Shown here in pieces: positions 25,517-33,688 of a stretch of DNA of 64,000 nucleotides. The position numbers were made by a program, and so were the translations under genes. Position 1 is the first letter of the stretch. Each line of letters starts with the position of its first letter. Source of the stretch: Rufibacter latericius (GTDB lineage: Bacteria; Bacteroidota; Bacteroidia; Cytophagales; Hymenobacteraceae); NCBI RefSeq assembly GCF_003721515.1, contig NZ_RJJD01000007.1, positions 60,954 through 124,953 on the forward strand. Direction: 5' to 3'. A model generated the notes under the pieces. It was given only the letters and a program-made list of their open reading frames with translations, was not told where the DNA came from and made no database searches.

Positions 25517-26152
25517 CTAAAAGTTGGGCGGAATAAGGTGTTTGAAATGGCCGTTGAGTTTCACCCGTTCCTTTAGGCGCTCTGTTTCCAAGACCACCGG
25601 CAAAATGCGGGTAAGGTGATTCAGGATGATTTCCATCCGTTCGCTTTCGCGGGCGCACTGCAACAGTTCATACTCCTGCTCAATAGAAAAGCCAAGGTGG
25701 TGCGCCACATCATAGGACTGAAAGTTATCCCGCAGGTTGAGCATGAGCGACTGGATGCCCAAGGCTCCGTACAGCTGTTTCAGTAAGTCCACGATCTGAA
25801 GCCGTTGGTAGGGTTTTTCATCCTGGATGAGGGGCAAGTCCTCTATCTCTCCGCCCGAATAAAGCCTGCCCGGCACCTGTCGCTGGAATTCTTTTATCTT
25901 GAAGATACTCAGCCCTTTGGTTTTGATGTCCATTTCCCCGCCCAGGTATTTTTTCTCAAGGCTCAGGATCTTGATTTCGGTCCCGTATTCGCCAAGTCCT
26001 TTCTCCAGGTACACCGGAATGCCAAAGGTGGTATCATTGGTCTGGCACTCCATGATGAGCTGCCGGTAACGGGGTTCAAAAATATGCAGGTTGAGTTTCT
26101 CCCCCGGAAAGACCACTATGTTCAACGGGAAAAGGGGTAAAAATCTGCTCAT
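25517..26152 (-). CDS. LON peptidase substrate-binding-domain protein
   Basis: The 211-residue protein starts FLPLFPLNIVVFPGEKLNLH and has IFEPRYRQLIMEC, both signatures of the N-terminal substrate-binding domain of Lon. The AAA+ ATPase and protease parts are absent, so this is the stand-alone YcaB-like form. It may bind unfolded proteins or act as an adaptor; function is not proven. It sits upstream of the metallophosphoesterase gene on the same strand and diverges from mtgA, with 121 bp between the starts. Confidence 0.88.
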   Translation of the reverse strand: MSRFLPLFPLNIVVFPGEKLNLHIFEPRYRQLIMECQTNDTTFGIPVYLEKGLGEYGTEIKILSLEKKYLGGEMDIKTKGLSIFKIKEFQRQVPGRLYSGGEIEDLPLIQDEKPYQRLQIVDLLKQLYGALGIQSLMLNLRDNFQSYDVAHHLGFSIEQEYELLQCARESERMEIILNHLTRILPVVLETERLKERVKLNGHFKHLIPPNF

Positions 26153-26197
26153 AATTGGGGGTAAAGCGGTAGGTAAGAGCTTCTAATATAAAAAGGC

Positions 26198-26230
26198 TTT
26201 CTTCATGCTGCCACTATTTCTGTATTTTTG
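26198..26230 (+). promoter_or_regulatory. Candidate mtgA promoter
   Basis: TATTTTTG (26223-26230) fits the -7 consensus exactly; TTTC at 26198-26201 is a weak -33 element. The predicted leader is about 37 bases. Confidence 0.35.
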
Positions 26231-26273
26231 TCTTTCACGTAGTTTTTAAAGTGCAGGCAGCGTAGGTTCTTTT

Positions 26274-27005
26274 ATGGCGAAACAGCAGATTTCGGTTCCT
26301 TTTACGTGGGCAGATGCCCGGTGGCTTTTCCTAAAGCTGTGCATTACCCTTTTCCTGGTAACGGTGCTTTGGGTGCTGGTTTACCGGTGGTTAGATCCGC
26401 CGGCTACGCTGCACATGCTCTTGAAACGGTCTGAGCCCTCACCTAAAACCCAGAAGATAGACCAGGTGCAGCACCAGTTTGTGGAGTTAGAGGACATGTC
26501 GGTGAATTTACCTCTGGCCGTGATTGCCGCCGAAGACCAACTGTTCATCACCCACAACGGCTTTGACTTTAAAGCAATCAAACAGGCCTTCCAGCGGAAC
26601 ATGTCCAGTAAGAAAACCATAGGGGGAAGCACCATCAGCCAACAGGTGGCAAAGAACGTTTTCCTGTGGCATGGCAGAAGTTACCTGAGAAAAGGGGTTG
26701 AAATGTACTTTACCTTCATGATAGAGCTGCTGTGGGGCAAGGAACGCATCATGGAAGTGTACCTGAACATCGCGGAGATGGGCGACCATGTGTTTGGGGT
26801 GCATGCCGCCAGCCGGAAATACTTCAAATGTGCCCCTAAAGACGTGGGAAGACAGCAAGCCGCCTTGTTGGCCGCTGTCCTGCCAAACCCCATCCGGTAC
26901 TCGGCGGCAAAACCCTCGGGGTACACGCTAAGACGCCGCCGGAACATCGTCCGGAACATGAACCGGTTGGGAGGCAGCACCTACATTAAAAAGTGGCTGC
27001 AATAG
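26274..27005 (+). CDS. mtgA: Monofunctional peptidoglycan glycosyltransferase MtgA
   Basis: MtgA polymerises lipid II into glycan strands at the inner membrane. The 243-residue protein has one N-terminal membrane helix (about residues 22-40) and a GT51 domain. The catalytic glutamate sits in AAEDQLFITHNGFD, followed by KTIGGSTISQQVAKN, the RKGVEMYFTFMIELLWGKERI block and VYLNIAEMG. No transpeptidase domain is present, which is diagnostic. The gene stands alone. The next 257 bp (27006-27262) hold no convincing gene. Confidence 0.95.
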   Translation: MAKQQISVPFTWADARWLFLKLCITLFLVTVLWVLVYRWLDPPATLHMLLKRSEPSPKTQKIDQVQHQFVELEDMSVNLPLAVIAAEDQLFITHNGFDFKAIKQAFQRNMSSKKTIGGSTISQQVAKNVFLWHGRSYLRKGVEMYFTFMIELLWGKERIMEVYLNIAEMGDHVFGVHAASRKYFKCAPKDVGRQQAALLAAVLPNPIRYSAAKPSGYTLRRRRNIVRNMNRLGGSTYIKKWLQ

Positions 27006-27262
27006 AGAACCACTAAAACCTTCACCAGCCAATTTTTAGGTTGCCTATGCTTTCGTTTTACTCCTGTTTTGAGAAAAGGGAAGGAAAAACATGGGTTTAA
27101 AAACAAGGTGCAATTTTGTGGCTTGGCTTTGTTTATCAAAGGTTTCAGGGCTTTCTGGTCTATACAAGGAGAAGCAGAGATAAAAGAATTTGCAGCATTT
27201 TCGAAAAGAATTCTGTTATTTACCCTTCAAATAAGTAGAAATAACCTATTTGAGTACCCTTC

Positions 27263-27748
27263 GTGACGCATACAGACTTAGTTGAGATTGTTTATAAATG
27301 GGTTCTGAAAGAAGCTGGTTGTGCCATAGCCTTTAAGGATTTCGTGAGTAAGCAGCATTCAGAACTGTATCCGGATGTCATTGGCGTGGGTTCCTTTGGG
27401 AAGAGCATCGCTATTAAAGTGGACGTTTCGCGCCCGTATTTCTTGCAGAGCATCCACAAAGAGATTTGGCAAGTTCCCGAAAAAGGAATGGGGAGGTTCC
27501 GGTTTCTTTGCGTTCCCGCTAACCTGGTAAAGGCAGACGATCTTCCCGCCAACTGGGGCCTGATCTACATCCATCCCAACGGATCCGCTTCCTGTGTTCA
27601 CAATCCTTACGGTACCGGCACCAGTGATATTTGGAAGAACGGCTTCGAGGATTACAATCTGTACACTTTCCTGGACCAGACAGATTCCCTTAACTCTGCT
27701 TCACGGCGCTTGCGCTATCGGTCAGTTCTTCGTGACAATTTAAGATAA
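27263..27748 (+). CDS. Hypothetical protein, possible MmcB-like nuclease-fold relative
   Basis: The 161-residue frame starts with GTG 27263 (MTHTDLVEIVYKWVL). After a helical start it reads PDVIGVGSFGKSIAIKVDVSRPYFL and later FRFLCVPANL and WGLIYI. This order of strands resembles the PD-(D/E)XK core of MmcB-family DNA repair proteins, in which an Asp and then VEIKSS carry the active site. Here the Asp of PDVIG is present, but the E-x-K is replaced by D-x-S, so nuclease activity is doubtful. The match is by eye and weak; treat the family as a suggestion. No operon partners. Confidence 0.5.
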   Translation: MTHTDLVEIVYKWVLKEAGCAIAFKDFVSKQHSELYPDVIGVGSFGKSIAIKVDVSRPYFLQSIHKEIWQVPEKGMGRFRFLCVPANLVKADDLPANWGLIYIHPNGSASCVHNPYGTGTSDIWKNGFEDYNLYTFLDQTDSLNSASRRLRYRSVLRDNLR

Positions 27749-27902
27749 CCAATTACCAGCTTTTCTAAAGATACCAATCCGTTTTGGCATGAATAAGCCA
27801 TCCCGTTTGAAGGCCATTTTGATAAAAACAGCTTGAAAACAGATTGGCTTTTTAAGGCTTCCTCCGCAATTGTTTATATTGAAGAGGCTACCTACTTTAG
27901 AC

Positions 27903-29102
27903 TCAGGACTGAATTTTACGGGTGTCCTTGCTGATAGGCGCAGGAGCCTGCTCGGTGGGGGTTCCGGGGGCGGCACTCTTATCTATGGCTTTCTGTTCTT
28001 CCACTTTCTCAATTTCTTCATGGTAGATAAGCCCAGTGTCCGCGGCGTGTTTGGCGGCGGTGGCGGTGTCTTTTACGAGCAGCATTTCTACGGTTCCTTT
28101 CAGCTCCTCTGAGATGGTGGTTACCATTTGAGCCCGGTCAGGTAATTCCACATCCCGGATGTACACACAGATGATACGGCCCGGAAACTGTTTAATCACT
28201 TCCTTGTAGATGGGCGCATCCTGTTGCCCGCTGTCCCCGATGAGCACGAAATTCAGGTGCGGGTAGGTGAGCAGGATGTTCTGGATTTCTTTGAACTTAT
28301 GGCTCATGTGATCTGCCCCGAAGAATTTGTTCTGCATCAGCCCGAAATCACGAAGGAGCAGAGGGCCGGCCGGAATGTCGTTGATATCCAAGAAATCGTG
28401 AAGCAGGTCATACATGTTCCAGGGACTACTGCTCACGTAAAAGAAGGGGTTGTTGCGTTTGCCGTTGCGCCCTAACTGAAGGGACCGGTAAAACGCCGAG
28501 ACCCCCGCAAATGGTAGCCTTGTCCGGGCATTGTTCATGAACGTTTGCTGCGACATCTTGATGATATCAGTAGCCGAGGTAAGCACAATAGTGTCGTCAA
28601 TGTCTGAGATGATGCCGTATTCAGCATCGGGTGGGGGCACCAGCACGTGGGCCTTGGTTTTGATGCCTGGCTCAAAAGATTCAATATCGGCTTTGATCAA
28701 CTCCACTTCCATAGGGTGCCAGATGTCCTCAACCTGAAGAGGCGTTTTTGGCTCCAGGTTGATTACGAAATATCCTTCTTTGTCAGTGATGACGTTGTGT
28801 TCCTGGTTTTGGAAGACCACGCGCAACTGCGCATCGCGCACTTCATCGCTTTCAAAGCGGCGGTACATGTTCACCAAGTTCTTTAAAAGCGTGTCATTGT
28901 CGGCGGCCGAGGTGATGCCCTTGTTGGCTAAAACGCGTCCCTTCAGGTACAACCTGTTCAGGGTTCCGTAGCTTCGGTAAGCCACAATCTGTAAGGGTTT
29001 GTAAAGGCCAAAACGGTTCCTGACCCGCTGCATGAAAAAATCGAACTGGTCGTCAGCGTTCTCAATGATTTTGCCCAAGGTTTTTTTTATATCCTTTTCC
29101 AT
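27903..29102 (-). CDS. App1-family (DUF2183) phosphatase-like protein
   Basis: The 399-residue protein holds a HAD-like domain of the App1/DUF2183 family, known from yeast phosphatidate phosphatase. The catalytic motif is SDIDDTIVLTSATDI (about residue 170). Later motifs include FFYVSSSPWNMYDLL and FVLIGDSGQQDAPIY. An N-terminal domain (1-160) has a beta-rich carbohydrate-binding or transthyretin-like look (LYLKGRVLANKG, GYFVINLEPK). The C-terminal tail is Ala/Pro/Thr-rich and probably disordered. No signal peptide. The substrate is unproven in bacteria. It lies 53 bp downstream of the second M48 gene on the same strand. Confidence 0.88.
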   Translation of the reverse strand: MEKDIKKTLGKIIENADDQFDFFMQRVRNRFGLYKPLQIVAYRSYGTLNRLYLKGRVLANKGITSAADNDTLLKNLVNMYRRFESDEVRDAQLRVVFQNQEHNVITDKEGYFVINLEPKTPLQVEDIWHPMEVELIKADIESFEPGIKTKAHVLVPPPDAEYGIISDIDDTIVLTSATDIIKMSQQTFMNNARTRLPFAGVSAFYRSLQLGRNGKRNNPFFYVSSSPWNMYDLLHDFLDINDIPAGPLLLRDFGLMQNKFFGADHMSHKFKEIQNILLTYPHLNFVLIGDSGQQDAPIYKEVIKQFPGRIICVYIRDVELPDRAQMVTTISEELKGTVEMLLVKDTATAAKHAADTGLIYHEEIEKVEEQKAIDKSAAPGTPTEQAPAPISKDTRKIQS

Positions 29103-29155
29103 CTGGAAGTGTTCTGGTGGAGATACCTGATTTTACGCCAGGTATATGTACGGAG

Positions 29156-30016
29156 TTATAAACCCAGATTCCTTTTAAATTCCTGATACCCGGTTTGAGA
29201 GGCTGCCGCGGTTTGGCAACCCTGCTGACGTGCCTGGGCCTGGATCTCCTGAACCCGGTTTCCCGGCGAGGGGTGGGTGCTGATAAACTCCGGCGGATTG
29301 CCGCGTTTCTCAAGGTTCAGCATTTTCTGGAAAAAACCAGCCGCACCATCGCAGGCATAGAAATCAGTCGCTCCCAAATATTTCACTGAGAACTCGTCTG
29401 CCTCGCGCTCATAATCACGGCTGAATTTAAGGCCCACCAACTGACCACCCACTTGAGTGAAAATCCTTTCCAGGTTTCCGGAGTCATTTCCCAGAATCAG
29501 GCGCGAAATAACCGAGATGCCGTACTGCTTCTGAAGCTGTTTAATGGAATGGCGTTGGTCTGCGTGCGCTATTTCGTGCCCCAGCACTCCGGCAAGTTCG
29601 TCTTCAGAGTCAAGGTACTGGATCAGGCCGGTGAAAACGTAGATGTGTCCGCCCGGGGTGGCAAAGGCATTCTGAATATTGGGGTCATTGATGATCTTCA
29701 CATCCCACGGGAATTCATCGCGGTAGCTTACTTCGCCAGATTCCAAAATGCGTGCTACTATTTTGTCAAGGTGCAGGTAAGCGGCCCTTATCTTAGGGTT
29801 GCGGGAGTTCCGGTCCAGCAACTGGCCTTTGCTACCGTAGGCAGAATCTACCTGCTGGGAAACCTGAAGACCTAACTGAAGGTCGTTTTCGATGGGGAAG
29901 AACACAGTGTCGCCGTTCTTGTCTCCGCCGCAATTGGTGAGGAGCGCCGTGCATAGCATCAGCAAAAACAGGAACGTTTTGGGGCCGGGGCTAACCCGAT
30001 TATCATGTGCGGTCAT
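29156..30016 (-). CDS. M48-family metallopeptidase lipoprotein
   Basis: From ATG 30016 the 286-residue protein has a lipoprotein signal (FLFLLMLCTALLTNC). The in-frame ATG at 30073 adds 19 residues before the signal and is less likely. The zinc site is HEIAHADQRHS, with the third ligand in DYEREADEFSVKYLG. It is a BepA/LoiP-like periplasmic protease of outer-membrane quality control, paralogous to the gene at 22493. It probably shares a transcript with the App1-like gene downstream. The divergent topoisomerase gene begins 196 bp away, with a dispersed palindrome between. Confidence 0.9.
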   Translation of the reverse strand: MTAHDNRVSPGPKTFLFLLMLCTALLTNCGGDKNGDTVFFPIENDLQLGLQVSQQVDSAYGSKGQLLDRNSRNPKIRAAYLHLDKIVARILESGEVSYRDEFPWDVKIINDPNIQNAFATPGGHIYVFTGLIQYLDSEDELAGVLGHEIAHADQRHSIKQLQKQYGISVISRLILGNDSGNLERIFTQVGGQLVGLKFSRDYEREADEFSVKYLGATDFYACDGAAGFFQKMLNLEKRGNPPEFISTHPSPGNRVQEIQAQARQQGCQTAAASQTGYQEFKRNLGL

Positions 30017-30113
30017 GGGTGTAAATTGTTTTGCTTTCTGTTTTACGTGAACTTTCAGAAAATGACAAACCAAGCAAGAAGGTTAGATTTCAGGTCTGTA
30101 TTGAAACAGGTTA

Positions 30114-30151
30114 TTTTAGGGCTGATTTCCTGAAAACAGCTTCTAAACGGC
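30114..30151 (+). repeat. Dispersed intergenic palindrome
   Basis: The reading is TTTTAGGGCTGATTTCC, then TGAAAACAGCTTCTAAACGG. The inner arms GCTG-TTTC and GAAA-CAGC pair with one A-A mismatch. This copy lies between divergent starts, not at a gene end. Confidence 0.55.
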
Positions 30152-30212
30152 TTTTACAACTTTTATGGCTTTAAAAAGTTAAAGGAGGAAGACTTTCTTT
30201 TTCGCCCCAACC

Positions 30213-31292
30213 ATGGAAAACCCATTAACCGCGCACGAGATTTATGCCGATGTGGCCGCTTCTGCCCAGCAGGCAGGCTTGCGCTATTTTCCCGATACCA
30301 AACCCGGCCTCACGCGGGAACAGAAAGGAAAGAAAACCACCTTTCTAAACGCCAAAGGTGAACCCATCACCGATGAGAAGGTATTGGAGCGCATCCAGAA
30401 ATTGGTGATTCCGCCGGCATGGACCAACGTTTGGATTTGTCCCTCGGCTAACGGCCACATACAGGCCACAGGCCGTGATGACAAAGGGCGCAAGCAGTAC
30501 ATCTATCACCCAGATTGGCAGCAGGCGCGCAGCCTGAACAAATTCGGGCGGATGATGGCATTTGGTAAGGCCTTGCCCGAAATCAGGAAACAGGTGGAGA
30601 AAGACCTTAGTTTAAAGAACCTGGAAAAGCGCAAGATCCTGGCCATTGTAGTAGAACTTTTAGACAACTCCTTCATCAGGATCGGGAACCGGGCATATGC
30701 CAAGTCAAACAAATCGTATGGTTTAACCACCCTCAGAGACCGACACGTGAAAATTGAAGGCGATCACCTTCGCTTAGATTTTGTGGGAAAGAAAGGGGTG
30801 AAGCACGAGATCAGTATCAAAGACCGAAGGTTGGCCCGGTTGGTGAAACAGTGCCAGGATATACCCGGCTATGACCTTTTCCAATACTATGATGAAGAAG
30901 GCAACCGGCAGCCTATTGAATCAGGAGACGTGAACGAGTACCTGCGTAGCCTGAGTACCGAGGATTTCACCGCGAAGGATTTTAGAACCTGGGGTGGAAC
31001 CGTGCTCATGGTAGAGTGCCTTGAGGAGATTTTAAATGAAGACCCAAATATTTCCAAAGACAAATCGGTGAAGGAGGCTGCCAAAATGGTGGCCCGTGAG
31101 TTAGGCAACACCCCCAGCGTGTGCAACAAATATTACATCCACCCCGAGGTAGTGAATCTGTTCAAACAAGACAAACTTTTTGACTACCTACGGAAACACG
31201 ATGCCAAGAAGCGCAAAGAGAACCCTTATCTTTCCAGAACCGAGGAATTTGTGATTAAAATGCTGAAAGATATTAAGTTAGATGTAAAATAA
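30213..31292 (+). CDS. DNA topoisomerase IB
   Basis: Type IB topoisomerases relax supercoils by transient 3'-phosphotyrosyl nicking. The 359-residue protein is the short poxvirus/bacterial form. An N-terminal DNA-clamp domain includes PPAWTNVWICPSANGHIQA. The catalytic domain has RIGNRAYAKSNKSYGLTTLR, the KGVKHEI strand region (catalytic Lys) and the nucleophile Tyr in NKYYIHPEV (about residue 305). Such genes occur in a scattered set of bacteria. It is followed after eight bases by a GNAT gene, so the two are probably co-transcribed. Confidence 0.95.
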   Translation: MENPLTAHEIYADVAASAQQAGLRYFPDTKPGLTREQKGKKTTFLNAKGEPITDEKVLERIQKLVIPPAWTNVWICPSANGHIQATGRDDKGRKQYIYHPDWQQARSLNKFGRMMAFGKALPEIRKQVEKDLSLKNLEKRKILAIVVELLDNSFIRIGNRAYAKSNKSYGLTTLRDRHVKIEGDHLRLDFVGKKGVKHEISIKDRRLARLVKQCQDIPGYDLFQYYDEEGNRQPIESGDVNEYLRSLSTEDFTAKDFRTWGGTVLMVECLEEILNEDPNISKDKSVKEAAKMVARELGNTPSVCNKYYIHPEVVNLFKQDKLFDYLRKHDAKKRKENPYLSRTEEFVIKMLKDIKLDVK

Positions 31293-31300
31293 AGGTTTTT

Positions 31301-31858
31301 ATGAATATATTTCCGGTAGTAAATCTGCCCGAGAAGATGTACATAGAAACCCGAAGACTTAAGATTCAGCCGTTAACCGAAGCGCAACTGAAATTGTACG
31401 CCCTCAATGACGGGTCCCTGGAAAAGGAACTTGGCCTCAGGTATTCGCCAAAAGCCATTGAACCTGATTTAGCCGATGCCCTGGAAACCTACTTCCTTCG
31501 GCTGATCCCTCAACACCCGGAGCATTTTTTTTTCTACACCTTATGGGCCATTGAACTGAAAAGTGAGCAAACCCTAGCCGGTGACCTTTGCTTTAAAGGC
31601 GACCCAGATGAAAACGGCGAGGTAGAGATTGGGTATGGCACGTATCCAGAATTTCAGCAGCAAGGCATCATGTCAGAAGCCATTGAAGGACTGCTCCATT
31701 GGTGCGCCCAACGGTCAGATATTAACACGGTACTCGCGGAAACCGAAAACGGCAACACCGCGTCAGAGAAAATTCTGGAAAGAAACGGGTTCATTAAAGA
31801 TTGCCAGGGCCGAGACAATACCTGGTGGAAGCGGGAAGTAAAAGAGTTGGTGATGTGA
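31301..31858 (+). CDS. GNAT-family N-acetyltransferase
   Basis: The 185-residue protein has the acetyltransferase_3 (RimJ/RimL-like) layout. It begins with IETRRLKIQPLTEAQLKLY and has a central GEVEIGYGTYPEFQQQGIMSEA segment. In that segment QQQGIMSEA is the acetyl-CoA pyrophosphate loop (QxxGxA variant), followed by VLAETENGNTASEKILERNGF. It would acetylate an amino group of a protein or small molecule; the substrate cannot be read. It sits eight bases after the topoisomerase IB gene. Confidence 0.88.
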   Translation: MNIFPVVNLPEKMYIETRRLKIQPLTEAQLKLYALNDGSLEKELGLRYSPKAIEPDLADALETYFLRLIPQHPEHFFFYTLWAIELKSEQTLAGDLCFKGDPDENGEVEIGYGTYPEFQQQGIMSEAIEGLLHWCAQRSDINTVLAETENGNTASEKILERNGFIKDCQGRDNTWWKREVKELVM

Positions 31859-31972
31859 GGGGTTTGAAGACTTTAAGAGATTGTCTAACTCTCTATAAAA
31901 GATTAATTTGAATTTCACCTCATCCGCAAAGACTTCCTTATTCTCAATTCATTAACTCATTGACCATTCAGA

Positions 31973-33565
31973 TTATAGTCCTTCCCGGTCAAAGGCGTGT
32001 ACTTTGACATCACGGGATTTCTTGAGGCGTGTTTCCTTTCCTTTTTCTACTTCAACCCCTTGCTTGGTGTCATACACGCGGGTTTTGCGGCCCCAACCCT
32101 TAACAAACGAATCGTCTTTTACTTCGTCTTCGCCCATTCCGCCATAGATAACTACTTTGATGCCGCGTTTGCCTTTGCCGGTGAGAATGAACTCATCTTC
32201 GTCGGCTAAGCCGTGGAGCGCAATGGATTTTGTGTCCGTTTTCTTGAAAATACGGTCAAACACGAGTAGTGGCCTTTCCTTGTCATTACCGGCCAACTGT
32301 GACACCAACACCCGGGTGTCGCCATTGGGCAGGCGTTGCACGATAAACTTCTCCTTGCGGTCTGTCCCGGGTACCAAAACATGGCGGGAAAGGTGGCGGT
32401 AAAGGTCCTCGGCAAGTTGGGGCAATTGGTCTCTTCGGGAGAGGAGCTTGGCCTGGATTTCCTTTCCGGTTAAGGCATAAGCCTGGGTGGGCAGGGTTTC
32501 CACCGAAGAGGCAATCACTTTGTCAGTTAACTGAGCTTGAAGCTGAATTGCCAACTGTTGCCATTGCTCCAGGGTAACCTCATTCAGGCAGCGTTCATCA
32601 ATAAAGCGCGCATTCTGCAGGTACCCTTCTGGCGAAGAAATGCGCGTATGAAAAGTTTTCATTTTCCTTAGAGGCGCCCATTTTCGGCTGAAAAGCCAGG
32701 GTACTAACCCGTCGTCAAATTTAAAGAAAGCCTGGTCTCGGTCTTTGGGCACGGGGGTGTAAGTGGTGACGTTGCTGGTGTCATAAACGGCCCATTGCCA
32801 CTGGCCTTCATGCCGGTCCCAGTCACCAATGAAAACATCAAACAGGCGGGCTTTGGCAAAGGAGAGTTGATCGGGGAGGTGGCCGTGCTGGTTGAACCGC
32901 TTCTGCAGGAAATCTTTGGAGTCTACCAGGTTTTTGGCCTTGCCAAGGTAACTGGTAATGGCTTCCTTGCCTTCATATTTCTCTTCCAGCAGAAACACTT
33001 TGTCCTGGAACTCCTCAGAATTCTTTCCGAGGCCATCTTCGTTTTTCGGCACATAAATGTACCGCGGATGGCTGTGTGGAATTCGCGCACCTGCGGCCAA
33101 TCCGGCCACGATCACTGCCCCGTACGGGTGGGCGGCCGAAGTTTGGTCCCGCATCAGGTTAGACACAAAGGTTTTCCGAAGCGCTTTGGGTAAAATATCC
33201 TGTGGGTCTTTGTCAACCGACCTAAGCGCAAATTGCCTTCCGTCTTCGTTCTGAAGGGTGAGGCTGGTGGTTTGGAAACCGCCGCCCAATTTTTCAGGCG
33301 TAAGGCCCCCGTGCATGCGGTTAATATCAAAAACGGGCAAGGTCACGGGTTGGGCCCACACAGACCGGTAGTGCTTTCCCCAGAAAACCTTGTGCAGAAA
33401 CCCCCGCTGGTAATGTTTTCCCGCTACTACCTCCGCCGAGTCCCATTTTGCATTTTTTTCCTGCTCCACTTTTCCTACAAGGGCCGAGGATTGAAAGAAA
33501 TCTTTTCGGGCGCAGCCGTAACTCAATAGAAGAACGGAGCAAGAAAGGGTCAGTAGTTTCCGCAT
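31973..33565 (-). CDS. Lipoprotein of unknown function with kinase-like motifs, paralog A
   Basis: From ATG 33565 the 530-residue protein has a lipoprotein signal (MRKLLTLSCSVLLLSYGC). Longer in-frame starts add residues before the signal. The body begins with GKHYQRGFLHKVFWGKHYR and LRSVDKDPQ. It then has GDWDRHEGQWQWAVYD and, 20 residues on, PVPKDRDQAFFKFDDG. A D-x-x-R-H-E...W then D-R-D-x-A-F order recalls the catalytic and metal loops of HipA/Fam20C-like kinases, but this is inference by eye. It is paralogous to the divergent gene at 33689. Longer relatives in this phylum continue into an outer-membrane barrel, from memory; here the protein stops before it. Confidence 0.75.
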   Translation of the reverse strand: MRKLLTLSCSVLLLSYGCARKDFFQSSALVGKVEQEKNAKWDSAEVVAGKHYQRGFLHKVFWGKHYRSVWAQPVTLPVFDINRMHGGLTPEKLGGGFQTTSLTLQNEDGRQFALRSVDKDPQDILPKALRKTFVSNLMRDQTSAAHPYGAVIVAGLAAGARIPHSHPRYIYVPKNEDGLGKNSEEFQDKVFLLEEKYEGKEAITSYLGKAKNLVDSKDFLQKRFNQHGHLPDQLSFAKARLFDVFIGDWDRHEGQWQWAVYDTSNVTTYTPVPKDRDQAFFKFDDGLVPWLFSRKWAPLRKMKTFHTRISSPEGYLQNARFIDERCLNEVTLEQWQQLAIQLQAQLTDKVIASSVETLPTQAYALTGKEIQAKLLSRRDQLPQLAEDLYRHLSRHVLVPGTDRKEKFIVQRLPNGDTRVLVSQLAGNDKERPLLVFDRIFKKTDTKSIALHGLADEDEFILTGKGKRGIKVVIYGGMGEDEVKDDSFVKGWGRKTRVYDTKQGVEVEKGKETRLKKSRDVKVHAFDREGL

Positions 33566-33688
33566 AGAAGAAGATTGATTCTTTGCCATACAGAAAGTGT
33601 ACCAGAAAAGTTTTGCTCCCTCTAATTCCACCTTGTACCCAGATGACGCAAAACATAGAACCTGATTTTTAGGTATAAATACGCATCT

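Noticed and set aside
27069..27266. 65-codon frame upstream of the 161-residue hypothetical gene
   Set aside because: Weak composition, no start context, and it overlaps the start of the next gene.
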